Positions 10,420 through 21,074 of a stretch of DNA of 64,000 nucleotides are shown piece after piece. The notes beneath the pieces were generated by a model. It saw only the letters and a program-made list of their open reading frames with translations. It did no database searches and was not told where the DNA came from. Every line of letters starts with the position of its first letter. Position 1 is the first letter of the stretch. The stretch comes from Craterostigma plantagineum (lineage: Eukaryota; Streptophyta; Magnoliopsida; Lamiales; Linderniaceae), in the NCBI GenBank assembly GCA_027422505.1, contig JAPQWV010000005.1, forward strand, positions 7,383,501 through 7,447,500. The letters are read 5' to 3'. The translations under genes were made by a program, and so were the position numbers.

Positions 10420-10695
10420 TTAGCGTTACCTATTTTTTTTCGGTCCCAGGTATCCCTACACAGCCCTGCTATGGGCTAATCGTCACACACTCCAGAGGTG
10501 GGACTAATCCCCGGGGTCAGATGGATACGTCCCAAACCCACCCAACAACGATAGTCATGGGCTAAGGCCCATGAGGACTTTCTCAAAGTCATGTGGGAGG
10601 TAGGATTCGAACCCCTGACCTCCTAGTCACATGAACTTTGAATGCCTCAGCTTGGCCACTAGAGCCAAGCCTCATTGGCTTAGCGTTACCTATTT
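10420..10695 (-). mobile_element. tRNA-derived SINE with 16-bp target duplications
   Basis: Body 10436-10679, read on the minus strand. Perfect 16-bp duplications TTAGCGTTACCTATTT lie at 10420-10435 and 10680-10695. The T-run at 10436-10440 is the minus-strand A tail. The 5' part holds a pol III box A-like TGGCTCTAGTGG, and a perfect box B (GGTTCGAATCC) lies at 10603-10613. At 244 bp with a tRNA-like head and an unrelated body, it is a typical SINE. Family not identified. Confidence 0.9.
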
Positions 10696-11012
10696 GGGGA
10701 GACGTAAACTAGGGGAAGACAATTTTAGGATAATCAAGTTAGCACCCCCACCATAGGTCTGTAAGTTTCAAAATTGAAGTAATTTAATGATAGTGAGTTT
10801 TAAAATTCTGATGCTAATTGATCTCAAATATCTTCAATTTTGATTTTAATGTCTTAAAGTTGCAACATTTGATTAAAACGCCTCAAGTTGCCTCAATTTA
10901 AGACTTGTTGATCTAAAATTGCAACGCGTATTTTAAGTATCATCTTTATAACGCCATCGGACCTAATATACAGCAACAAAAAATAATAAAGTCTTTAACC
11001 TTTTTATTTAGG

Positions 11013-11852
11013 CTCTTTTATTAAAATAATGCGGTTTAAATTAAAACTTAATAAAATAGGAAGATTTTGCAAAAAAATTAACAAAATCGAGCAATAGCGA
11101 CGCCGCATCTAACAAACGCGGCGCCTCGCTTAATACGGGCGAGGCGACCCTCCCCTTTCTATTTTTTTTTATTTTTTTATTTTTATTTATTTAAGTCTCT
11201 CCCCTTAGGGGCGACATTCTCTTTTCTGTTTTATTTTTTCATTATTTTTATTTTTATTTTATTAATTATATAATTCACCAAATCAAAAAATCATCGTTAT
11301 TTCATGTGATTTGCATAATAAAAATTAATAAACGCTTTTAATTTATTGTTTGTTTCACGACGATTAAAATGATATTGCATATTTATTTTTTTGAAATATT
11401 TAATTGTTTTTTAAATTTATTCCAATTTAAGTATTTTCTATTTATAAAAATAAAAACAATTTCGAATATAAAAAAATATAAGATATACATATCATTTTAA
11501 TTTCATGAAACAAACAATAAATTAGATGCGTTTATTGATTTTTATTATGTAAATCACATAAAATAACGATAATTTTATGATTCGGTGAATTATATAATTA
11601 ATAAATAAAAATAAAAATAATAAAAAAATTAAAAAAGAAAAGAGAATGTCGCCCCTAATGGGGGCCACTTAAGTAAAAAAAAAAAATTAGACAAATAGAA
11701 AGAGCAGCGTCGCCCTATTAAGCGCAGCGCCGCGTTTGTTAAATGCAGCGTCGCTGTTATTACACATGATATGATTTTGTTAATTTTTTGCAAAATGACC
11801 ATATTTTATTAATTTTTATTTTAAACCCCATTATTTTAATAAAAAATCATTT
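11013..11852. mobile_element. Large fold-back (long inverted repeat) element
   Basis: Two arms of roughly 380 bp (about 11013-11395 and 11465-11852) are inverted copies of each other around a centre near 11430. Shared blocks include TTTTGCAAAAA, AACAAACGCGGCGC, GGGGCGACATTCTCTTTT and TTTATTGTTTGTTTCA. No ORF. Target duplications are not clear; a Mutator-like or other fold-back class is possible. A decayed relative lies at 21858-21945. Confidence 0.8.
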
Positions 11853-11879
11853 ATTTATTGTAATAAAAAACCCTGTTGT

Positions 11880-12405
11880 TATATTGAGCACACCATACCA
11901 ACCAGAAAAAAAATCAAACTATCATAAAATTCATGTCTCTAATTGTCTCCCTTGCTCTTATTTTTCAGTAAGAAACTCAATATTTCCGTCCTTCTTTCAA
12001 GTAGATTGACTTCCTATTTGTGGGTTAGTTCGTGGAATGGAATCCACCGTCCCACAATTTCTTGAATTGTCCCCATGAGATATTATCACATGACGATCGT
12101 GTTGGGTGAATTTAGGACATATTTACCTAGCTCATGAAGATCTATTCCTATCCCAGGAATATGCGGCGTAAGCTTATGGTTGAGTTGAAATACTCCAGTG
12201 TTGTAAAAAAAAGCAGATCCACTTACATTTTTCAGTAAAATGACACCCTACTAAATAATGATTATCACTTATCATTTAAAGAACGTTTGTGCAAAGAAGT
12301 CCAAGGTGGCCGTCACGTAGGCATAGAAACCAAATAATATCTTAGTTGCTCCCACGTTTAAACTCAGAGAATCACAATCACTCTTACATAGTAACAACAT
12401 CTAAC
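11880..12405. other. Promoter region of the Ole e 1-domain gene
   Basis: No coding signal and no named regulatory motif besides the TATA box described separately. AT-rich, with a few short open frames lacking domain support. Confidence 0.5.
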
Positions 12406-12413
12406 TATAAATA
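12406..12413 (+). promoter_or_regulatory. TATA box of the Ole e 1-domain gene
   Basis: TATAAATA within CTAACTATAAATAGGC, 57 bp before the start codon at 12470, which leaves a short leader ending AAAAAAGACAATGG. Confidence 0.7.
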
Positions 12414-12469
12414 GGCAACCAAACTTCAACTTAACCTCAACAGAAATCCAATCCTAGAGAAAAAAGACA

Positions 12470-13009
12470 ATGGCAAACCAAAATCTCACCATTCTTCCCA
12501 TACTCTTTCTCGTTTTAACCGCCGCCGCCGCCGAGAAACCAATTCCACAGCCGCCCAAAAAAGCAGTAGAAATAACGACAGACGTAGTAATCGAAGGGCT
12601 CGTCTTCTGCCAAAGCTGCACCCAATACGGTACGTGGAGCATAACCAAAGCCAAGCCCATAGAATCAGCGACAGTGAGCGTAATCTGCAAAGACCATAGA
12701 AACAGAGTCACTTATTACGAGCCATGCAAGACAGACAAGAACGGTTACTTCTACGCTCAGCTCAAGGGTTTCAAGGCGGGAAACTCTTTCTTGGACCATC
12801 CACTGCATTCTTGCAAGGTTAGGCTCGTGGCTTCTCCTCTTAAGACGTGCAATTACCCGACGAATATAAACTACGGGCTTTCTGGGGCGCCCCTTCGCTA
12901 TGAGAATAAGAGGATAGCAGCGTCGAACTATGAGGCTGTGGTGTACGCTGCGGGCCCGCTTGCTTTTCGCCCGGCCCGCTGTGCCGTCGGGGCTGAGGTT
13001 GCTATTTGA
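12470..13009 (+). CDS. Secreted Pollen Ole e 1 / PAC-domain protein (non-classical AGP-like)
   Basis: A single-exon gene of 179 residues. Residues 1-21 are a signal peptide (MANQNLTILPILFLVLTAAAA). A very short proline-rich stretch (KPIPQPPKK) follows, then an Ole e 1-like (PAC) domain over the rest, with six or more conserved cysteines (FCQSC, VICK, PCKT, SCKV, TCNY, RCAV). Hallmarks are IEGLVFCQSC, NGYFYAQLKGF, HPLHSCKVRL and NYEAVVYAAGPLAF. The closest described type is the C-terminal domain of AGP30/31 and proline-rich protein 3, cell-wall proteins that bind pectin and arabinogalactan. The long His/Pro-rich central region of AGP31 is missing here. TATA box at 12406 and good start context (ACAATGGC). 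Exact family member unsure. Confidence 0.9.
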   Translation: MANQNLTILPILFLVLTAAAAEKPIPQPPKKAVEITTDVVIEGLVFCQSCTQYGTWSITKAKPIESATVSVICKDHRNRVTYYEPCKTDKNGYFYAQLKGFKAGNSFLDHPLHSCKVRLVASPLKTCNYPTNINYGLSGAPLRYENKRIAASNYEAVVYAAGPLAFRPARCAVGAEVAI

Positions 13010-13247
13010 GTTTGTATTGTTAGTTGGTCCTCTCTTCTGTGTTGTTGTTGTCTTGTTCTTTTTTCTCGGCCTTGTTCGGTGTGATCTTTCGAATACAGAT
13101 TCACTCCTTTGGTTCTCATGCGTAATGATTTTTATGTGGAAATGGAAGCAAAGTATAGTATGATGCAGAAAATTAAGCTCAAATAGATGAATTCAGAGTG
13201 AAGGATGAAACGTAAATAGGAGCCTAAGAACAATAGATACTCACAGT

Positions 13248-15545
13248 TCAGAAATCCATGGGAGTTGAAAATAATTTGTTGATTTCAGCCATGGCCTCTT
13301 TGGTGCATATAGTTTGCTCGAACAGATCGCTTGCACTTTCGGCAGACGAGCTTGGCAAAGAGCTATCTTCCTTTTGATCAGATACTTCATCTTCGAATAT
13401 CAAAAACCCCGAATCATTTTGCATTGCAATAGGTACATTGTCTCGATTATTTATAGGTCTCTGGGGAATATCGTCTCTAGACCTACTATCACTGGGAAGA
13501 TCATCGGGAAGTATCAAAAATCCTCCAAATGCGTTGTTCTCTGAAGAACCTAAAGACTTTTCTGGCTTTTTCGACCTACGTTTCCTTGTGTATTCAATTG
13601 GCTTTCCAAACATATTGTTTATATCATTCATGGCCTCCTTCATGTTAACGGTAGGTTCAACAAGCCCATGGTGCCAAACGTTTTCCACCTGTGGTTCGTC
13701 AGCTATGGTTGATCCAACGAACCTTGAAACCACAGTCTCCTCTCTGAGCCCGCCAAAGTGAAACCTGTTAGAAACGTCTGAACCTTTAAGAGGAACAAGA
13801 ATCGGTTTCATAGCACCACCGAAATCATGATTAACAGATGCTTTGCTGGGTTCTTGAGCCTGAATGTTTTCGTTTTCCACTTTCTCTTCCACGTCAGTGT
13901 GATGATCCTCACCATCGCAGTATATTTTGAAAGGTTCATCTACGACCTGATTAACGTCATCTCCCCCATTTTTGGCCATGGATGGACCTTTCGATAACTC
14001 GTCAAACTGAATCTCCATGCTTTCTTCAGCATAAACCTTCAAACCACAGTCTAAACTACTTGAAGCATTCTTCTGGCCTCTGCTTCCTCTGCTGGCAATT
14101 GATGGCTCTAATGTCTCTTGGAACATGCCGTTGATGGCTTTCATGGCTTCTATCGTGTTCACGGTTGGTTCCACTAGGCCATGATGCCAAGAGTCTTCTG
14201 ACTCTGATTTCCCAACAATGGCAGTATCGACAAACTTGACAACAAGTGAGTCATCTCTACTAAGCTTTCTATCTAGCTGCTGTTCAACTATTGCCTTGTC
14301 CCTAGAGTCAACCAAAGGTAAGCTTTCTGAGAGTTGATTGTTTTTTGGATGAACATTACTTAAATTTTCTGTGATGTTGATATGCATCGAGGGCTCTCCA
14401 TTTTGAGCGGGCTGTGATGAGGCATCTGAATTTCCATCAGAGACAACATTCCATTGCCTCTCAGATATCTGTGAATTCTCGGTGCAACCTTTAGCCTCAT
14501 TACTAGCCAAAAGTGAGTTGATTCTTTTGCCTCCGTGTTGCTGCATTAAGTCATCGATAGTTAGTTGGCAATCAAATATTTTAACTGAAATCTGTCCAAG
14601 GCAGATTACTAAGCTCGAGAAAGGAAAAGCACCTTAACTATCCTATTTTTATGACGCTCCATACGAAAAAGAAACTGGTCATACGACTTCTGCAACTCAT
14701 CGGCAGGCTCTGCCAGGCTGAAAAGAGCAAAGAACTTGAGAAATTTAACATAATATAATCAGTGGAAACCATAATAATGAACCCCATCCACGCTTCAACT
14801 ACCACATTCCTCATAAAGTCCATCTATATAATATATTCACCCATTTGGTGTGAAACAGCAACATAATCACTGTGATAGTCATAAAGATAGAGTCCATCTT
14901 TCAAATGTAAAGTTGCTTACTTTAGGAGCCCCATACGATAAATTTTGTCAGCGGCATCATACTTCTTCCTCTTCTCATAATACAGAGAATATGCCTGGTA
15001 AAACAATGACTTCTTTAACCCAATCTGATTTGCCTCCATTGTCTTGAGAACTGCTTTAGGATCGATCTTCCACATAATCCATCTAAATACGAGAAGCAAG
15101 ATAAACCCATCAAAAGATAACTCAACATAAGTTTTATTCGACAATGGTTAACCAACAAATTTAATTTAATTGAAAAAAAAAGAAAGAAGAAGAGTGTTCA
15201 CCAGTTGCAACCAGACACGAAGGTAACGTAAATCGTTAGAGTAACGACGGTCGTTGATAAACGTCTCGGAGCATTTCTGGAGAAAGCGAGGCAATTTTTC
15301 CTCCAGCAGCTGACGTGGCAAGGAATCTTTCGTATTCCTTATTCCACTGATCACAAGTCCACCAAACAAAAACTTAACAGACAGAAAAAAGCTTAACAGT
15401 AATGTAAGAAGAAACGAAGTGATTAAGCGAAGGAAAACAGAAGACGAGCGAAGTACCGAAGCCATGGAAGGAGGGGATCAGAACCAGAGTAGGATTTGAT
15501 GTCGGAAATCAAAGAAGAGAAGAGATTGTTGCGCTCGGTAGACAT
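13248..15545 (-). CDS. BUBR1/BMF-like: BUBR1/MAD3-type spindle checkpoint protein (5 exons, frameshift in exon 3)
   Basis: Exons on the minus strand: 15457-15545, 15202-15346, 14921-15082, 14633-14717 and 13248-14540, all GT..AG. The N-terminus has the Mad3/BUB1 homology region 1, a TPR-like fold that binds the kinetochore (LLPWLRGIRN, LPRFLQKCSETF, LKTMEANQIG, FYQAYSLYYEK, LAEPADELQKSY, FLFRMERHKN). There is no kinase domain, so it is BUBR1/MAD3-type, not BUB1. The acidic C-terminal exon holds two about 42-residue repeats ending WHHGLVEPTVN..EAM..IN.MF and a third partial one (TKEAMAEINKLF). No KEN box was seen. About 589 residues would be expected, but exon 3 carries GATCGATC where homologues fit one GATC, which stops the frame eight codons into the exon. 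A downstream acceptor AAG/ATCGAT would restore frame. Gene symbol among BMF members unsure. Confidence 0.85.
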
Positions 15546-15701
15546 CGCTTGCTCGATTGATTCAAGTCTTCTTCGAACACCTTTTTCTCGTTTAATTCTT
15601 TGGGCGGAATCACAGAGTTGTACTCAGTGTTTCCCTTGTTGTACGCTGTGCTTTTTCTGTGATTTGAATTCGCTTTACGCGCCGCTAGTCCCAATCCCAA
15701 C

Positions 15702-16264
15702 CAAGGTTTTAAAACCGGGTTTTCGAATCGGACCGGAAATTTTAGTAGTTTAAGGTTTAGTGGTTTAACCGGTATAAAACCGGAATCAAACCGTTATAAA
15801 ACAGCTACCCTAGATATGATAAATATATTATTTATGATGAATGAATCAAATAATATCGAAAATATACATGTTCTAAATGAACAATTAAAATTTTATAAAC
15901 ATAGGTATCATAATTGAATAAAAGTAAAATGTCTTGGTAGTAAAATTAATGATATAATAGGATCTCAAATATTAAGTTCGTAAATTTTAGGGGTCAAAAT
16001 TAATATAAATGAAACATTGACTCATAATTTAATTAAAAAATAAAAATGTAAAAGGAGCTGCGAGAGATTCGAACCAAGCCCAATAAACTTTTGATCTAAA
16101 GCCCTTACCAGTAGACCAACATGACTTTTAGTATATCATTATCTGTTGGTTATATTTCTATATTTCGTCGTTTTTTTCTTTTTTATTAAAGGTTAGACCG
16201 GACCGGAACCGAACCGGAACTCCGACCGGTTTCCGGCCGGTCCAGTTCGGTCATGAAAACCCTG
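15702..16264. mobile_element. hAT-type MITE with tRNA-like core (family H, copy 1)
   Basis: Perfect 8-bp duplication ATCCCAAC (15694-15701 and 16265-16272). TIRs CAAGGTTTTAAAACCGG and, from the right, CAGGGTTTTCATGACCG. CCGGT/ACCGG words crowd both ends. On the minus strand the core holds box A-like TGGTCTACTGG (16108-16118) and box B-like GGTTCGAATCT (16065-16075). It lies about 157 bp upstream of the BUBR1-like start codon. Second copy at 49187, in the opposite orientation. Confidence 0.92.
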
Positions 16265-16339
16265 ATCCCAACAACGTTATATATACAGTACAGTAGCACT
16301 TTCAAGAAAACCTAAAGCGATTCTATTAATTTAACGAGG

Positions 16340-17628
16340 AATTCTAGTTGGTACCCCTGAGTTTAGGTCTTTTTCTATTTTTTTCTAAACGATCACTTCA
16401 ATATCATTAACAAAACTACATGGACTAAATAGCCCGAGGGGGTCTATCCGGTAACATCAATCCGAAAGACAATGAAGGCTCACACGGAGCACGAGACAAC
16501 GAAACAAAAAAAGCCGACAGAAAACAAAATACACGGTCTTGAACACGAAGAACTAAAGAACTTACCACAGAAATAGCTATTAAGCTAAATCTACGATATT
16601 CATCATTTTCTTCGGTCTTGACAACGAGGATCTTGCTTTCATCGGAATGAGCTCCACAAAGGGAGAAAAAAACTTCCGACCAGGTCGGGAGACCCGAGCC
16701 CCAACGGCAGACCCGTGGGAGAACGACGGTGGGGTTGACGAGGCTGAGCGGGCCAAGGCGGCGAAGGTGGCGAGGAGGCAGGCGGCGGTGGCGGCAGGCG
16801 ACTGAGATGGCAGAAGAGGCGGCGACAGAGGAGGGGGCGGAGGCGGTCGCAGCGGAGAGGAGGAGGCGGTGGCTGTGGTGGAGGAGTTGGGGCGGCGGCT
16901 GACAAATCAAATTTTTTTTTTATATAACAGAAACAAAAGGAGAAGAAAAACAAAGAAATGGAACCTCCCCCACCTCCATTTGGAGGTGGAGGAGGAGGGG
17001 AGGAGAAATTGAAGGGGACGGCGGTTTTTTCCTAGGGTTTAAGAGAGAAGGGAGGCGATGAGAGGAAGAGAGAGAGAGTTTAGGTCTTTTTCAGTTGGTA
17101 TCCAACTTTTTTTTTCCAATTCCGTCTGGTACCCTTGAAGTATCATGAAATACAACTCTGTGACCCTGAAAAAGGAAAATTGGCATTTTTAGGAGTTATA
17201 GCCGTTACTTGCTAAGTAAAAGACAAAAATGCCCTCATTTTATTAGATAACTTAAAAACAAAGTCGCTGGAAATGTTCTTTACCCTGGGCTCACAATTTT
17301 CCATGGGGCAATAAGACTGGTCAATGAACATTGGGTTCGTCGTCGCATGTGCTTATGGTGGAGCTTGAGATGTGGATGTTGGCGGAGGAGCCGATCGTTT
17401 AACTAATTTTGCTTTTCTCATTTCTTGTTTTTTAAGTTATCTAATAAAATGATGGCATTTAGGTCTTTTTCCTTAGCAACCAAGAGAGTGTAAACACCTA
17501 AAAATGCTAACTTTCATCTATCAGGGTCACAAAGTTGTATTTGATGATACTTCAGGGGTACCAGACATAATTCGAAAAGAAGTTGGACACCAACTGAAGA
17601 AGCCATCTCGGGGGTATCGACTGGAATT
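16340..17628. mobile_element. Inverted-repeat element split by a retroposon
   Basis: The outer ends match as inverted repeats (GAATTCTAGTTGGTACCCC at the left, GAATTCCAGTCGATACCCC from the right). The arms 17093-17270 and about 17400-17580 also pair (GGTACCC.TGAAGTATCAT, TTATTAGATAACTTAAAAA). Removing the retroposon at 16376-17075 and one 17-bp duplication leaves about 570 bp. No ORF and no clear target duplication of its own. Confidence 0.75.
16376..17075 (-). mobile_element. 700-bp retroposon nested in the inverted-repeat element
   Basis: Flanked by a perfect 17-bp duplication GAGTTTAGGTCTTTTTC (16359-16375 and 17076-17092). A T-run at the left marks its minus-strand A tail. Its minus-strand 5' part is CT-rich, then GC-rich (CCGCC repeats). 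Its last 130 bp or so match the retroposon at 18488 (ACATGGACTAAATAG and AAAGCCGACAGAAAAC on the plus strand). A 161-codon open frame on the minus strand (16425-16910) has no recognisable domain. Likely a LINE-mobilised RNA or a short truncated LINE. Confidence 0.8.
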
Positions 17629-17907
17629 CAACTAATTTAATTATCTACCATAGCAATATTATCCCCTCTTATAAACAAGTCATTAAGGAAGTTACACATA
17701 TATTAAAATATAAAGTGAAATATTTCCTACATCCTTAATTAATTATTTGACCATATTTAATTCCTACGTTTATTAAAGATTATGGATAAAATCGGAAACA
17801 TAAAAAATGTTTTTTGTTGAAAAAAAAGTAAACGACTCTCATTTTAAAAATAATAATTGAAAACTACTTGTTTTAAAAATTAGAGGGAATATATATTGCC
17901 TCTTAAG

Positions 17908-18106
17908 TGGACCTGTCAACTCCGCGGGCCGGCCCACCCCGCAAGAAGGGCGGGGCATGCTGCAATTTTTTAGGCTCGCCACGGCCGCGGGCTTTATGGG
18001 GCGGGGCAGGCTCGCCCGCGGACTTAAAGCCAGCCCCGCCGCGCCAGACTGCGGGCTTTGGGGGCTGCGGTCCATCCCGTCCCGCTCCGCCATATTGAAA
18101 GCTCTA
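17908..18106. mobile_element. Small hAT-type MITE, GC-rich (199 bp)
   Basis: Ends TGGACCTGTC at the left and TAGAGCTTTC from the right. Flanking 8-mers CTCTTAAG (17900-17907) and CTGTTAAG (18107-18114) match at 7 of 8 positions. Same GC-rich style as 19829 but with almost no AT core. Confidence 0.8.
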
Positions 18107-18487
18107 CTGTTAAGGTTAAATACTCAAAATAAAACTTTTTGTAAGAAGCTCACAAACTAAGGTCTAGATTTGGTACTTAACCATGTGATAGCTTTTATAT
18201 TCACAAACAATATTTCCGTTGAGAATATCTCATAATTAAACAAATTGGAGATATTCAAGATAAATATCTACCCCAACAACTATATGTGCGACAAAAATAC
18301 ATATTCATATGATGATTTTCCCATCTTCTCATCCTTTGAACTATCTATTCGCAATCTCTTTTATATCTTATTTACTATTAGCGAAAAAAAAAATTCTTGA
18401 CTGACCTAAGAGGGTCGATTTACAATATCAATATTATATACATATGAATTAATGGGAATACAGTTCAATGGCACTCAGCACGACATT

Positions 18488-18675
18488 TTTTTTTTTTTTC
18501 CAATCGATAGCTTGTATTAATAAACAAAAGTACATGGACTAAATAGTCCAAAGGGTCTCTCCGATGACATCTTTTTTCGGTAGAGAACAAAGGCTCACAT
18601 ACGAGCACAAACACACCCAACAAAAGTGAAAAAGCCGACAGAAAACGAGAAAACCCCAAACGAGAAAACCCCAAA
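18488..18675 (-). mobile_element. Short retroposon (5'-truncated) with 16-bp duplications
   Basis: Perfect duplication CACTCAGCACGACATT at 18472-18487 and 18676-18691. A T-run of 12 at the left is the minus-strand A tail. The 188-bp insert shares its 3' sequence with the retroposon at 16376. At its right edge the word CGAGAAAACCCCAAA is tandemly duplicated. Confidence 0.88.
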
Positions 18676-19828
18676 CACTCAGCACGACATTAACAACGCA
18701 ACTTTGGTCACTTGAATTAAGTAAAATTTGAAGAAAGAAAATAAAGAAAAAGGAAAAAAGTGAAAAAGATAAGAAAAGAGGGCACGCAACTTATTATTAC
18801 GACGATGATTACATATCGTTAACTTATTCAATGATTAATGCTATGTAATAAATAGTGGAAATCGCACAATCAAAACATCTATCGCTATCATCTAAACCTG
18901 CGATTGAAATTTGCATAAACATGAACGCCAACTTATTGATGTCCTTTTTACATGTTTGCTGAATAGATTGAGATATTGAAAAAAGCCATGCATGCATATG
19001 TATGTAATAAAGCCATCAGCGCTTTGAGATCAACTTGCTCAACATGTTTTGTCTATTGCCTACTTACATATACATCAAAGGACACTTGCATCATTTTTTT
19101 GAGATATTTGTTGATGAATGATGTTTCCATATCACACCAACGATATTTTTATATGCAGAAATATCTGCTTTTCCAAATTATTTTGGCATTTTGTTGGGAT
19201 CGAGGACCGGGTGTTAGAGGGGGGTGAATAACACCGGTCACCAACTTTTCGCACTTTAGTGGGTTTCACGTCCGGTTAGAGGGTGAAAACGGTTTACAAT
19301 CTTCAATCAAGCCAAGTGCGGAATACCATAGTCTTTGATTGTGAAATATATGTAGCGGTTTGTGTACGCAAGTGAATTGGGCGGTTTTGGTGTATGAAGG
19401 TGGTTGAGGCATTTTGTCGAACACATTGAATGTCGGTATTTGAGAGTGTGTGTGATGTCGGTTTGTACGAGTAGAGACACGAGAATTTGTTTATGAAAGT
19501 TCGGAGCTTAATCTCCTACGTCTCCCCTTTTTCCCCACACGGAAGACTCTCACTAGAAGATTCGTTCACATAGTACAACCCTCCATAGCTATACACCCGC
19601 TAACTAAACTCCTAGCTACCACGACACCCCCCGCAAGGTCAACCGTAACGGTTGTAGGCCGCAACCTCACAATCCGCTTGATATTTACGTCTCTATGCTA
19701 AGACAGCACCGTTCTTTCTTGTCTCAATGCAAAGACTACATACACTTGTTTATAGTCTGTATTAAGACTTCTCACTCAACAAAACTATGTAAAGATGTCG
19801 TTTCTATTGTGTGAGTGAGGTGTGTGGC

Positions 19829-20224
19829 TAGTACTGTCAAAACGGGCCGGTGGGGAGGGCCGGCTCGTAGCCCGCCAGTGCGGGGCAGCCTAGTTTTTTT
19901 AAAAAAATAAAATAAGAAAAAATAAAAAAATAGGGAAAGTAAGAAAAAAATAATAAAAAATAGGAAAAAGTAATATAAAAATAGGAAAAATAAAAAAAAT
20001 GAAGAATTCAAGTTGAAAAATATATCTAAATTGATTAATCTTTTCATATTAATTTGTTTATGTTATTAAGTACCAATTATAGCTAGCAAATATAAAAATC
20101 ATTATAATTTACTTATAAATCTTGTTATTGAAAATAATTATATAATATTTTATTATTTGGCGGGCCTACCCAGCGGGACTAAAAATTTACAGCCCGCGGA
20201 CTACGGGCCCGTTTGATAGCTCTA
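19829..20224. mobile_element. 396-bp hAT-type MITE with 8-bp duplication
   Basis: Perfect duplication TGTGTGGC at 19821-19828 and 20225-20232. Ends TAGTACTGTCAAAACGGGCC at the left and TAGAGCTATCAAACGGGCC from the right. GC-rich margins (GCCCGCC, GCCCGCGG) flank an AT-rich core. No ORF. Confidence 0.93.
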
Positions 20225-20499
20225 TGTGTGGCTTTGAACTTTCTCTCTCTCTATCTTTTGTAACCCACAAACAAAGAGGAAGAACTCTCTTGATTATCTT
20301 TTTTGCTCTTGTTCTTCTCTCTTGGATCTCTCTTAGATGTGTTTTGTTGGCTCTAGGATCCTTGTATTTTTCTGCCCTTCCATTGTATTTATTACCTTCC
20401 AACTTTGATTCGTCCCGTTGGAGGCTTTTGTCTTGACTTGGTTAATGCGTCAGATTCAGCCGCTTGTACCTGCTGCAGTAAAAGGGTTGTGCTTAGTGC

Positions 20500-20660
20500 A
20501 GAAGTTGACCAGTCAATCCACTCTTTGACCGTACCAGTCCAACCAGTCCTGTCTGAGACCGGACCAGTCTAGACTGAGACCGACCAGTCCAGATCCTGAA
20601 CGAGACCGGCTAGTCCAGTCCACTCCGAGACCGGCCAGTCCAGGCTGAGACCGTGGCCGA
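20500..20660. repeat. Imperfect tandem repeat of GAGACCGG(A/C)CAGTCCAG-type units
   Basis: Five or so diverged units of the ACCAGTCCAG..TGAGACCGG type with uneven spacing, inside the probable solo LTR. Such repeats are common in LTR U3 regions. Confidence 0.7.
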
Positions 20661-21074
20661 AACCGAAACCGGGTTGACTGTTAATGATCACGTTGACCAT
20701 TGTTGACCGGCAATTGGTCGGACCGGTGTTTCGCCCCGAGCTCATATTTGTATCCATTTTTTGAACCGAGCACTTCACTAAATAAGTTTTGTCTTCATCT
20801 GCGCATGTCAGTAACACGATAATAAGTTTTGTCTTCATCAAAACTAGATTGCTAGTTATTATAATCCAACATTTTCCTTTACATAATAAATTAGGTTAAA
20901 ATTAGAGAAAAAGAAGAATTATCCGGCCACAATTCTTCATCATCATCTAGAGATTAGAAGATCTGCACAACTTAGGATCATTGAGGATTTAAATTTATAA
21001 TTCGTGACAATAACTGGCTGCGAGTTACGACCATGGTATAATGTATCAAACATCTTTGAATAATGCGAATCGAA

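Larger units (their letters stand above)
19192..20871. mobile_element. Probable solo LTR (about 1.28 kb without its hAT insert)
   Basis: Begins TGTTGGGATCGAGG with the 'AGAGGGGGGTGAATA' start known from many plant LTRs and ends TTATAATCCAACA. The hAT MITE at 19829 sits inside. No second copy or internal retroviral-like sequence is seen on either side, hence solo. The 5-bp duplication is ambiguous: CATTT occurs on both sides but overlaps the terminal CA. Confidence 0.5.

Noticed and set aside
16425..16953. Pro/Leu-rich minus-strand ORFs
   Set aside because: Lie inside a retroposon, low complexity, no domain; not called a gene.
19192..20871. Full LTR retrotransposon
   Set aside because: Only one LTR-like unit, no PBS, PPT or pol nearby; kept as a probable solo LTR.
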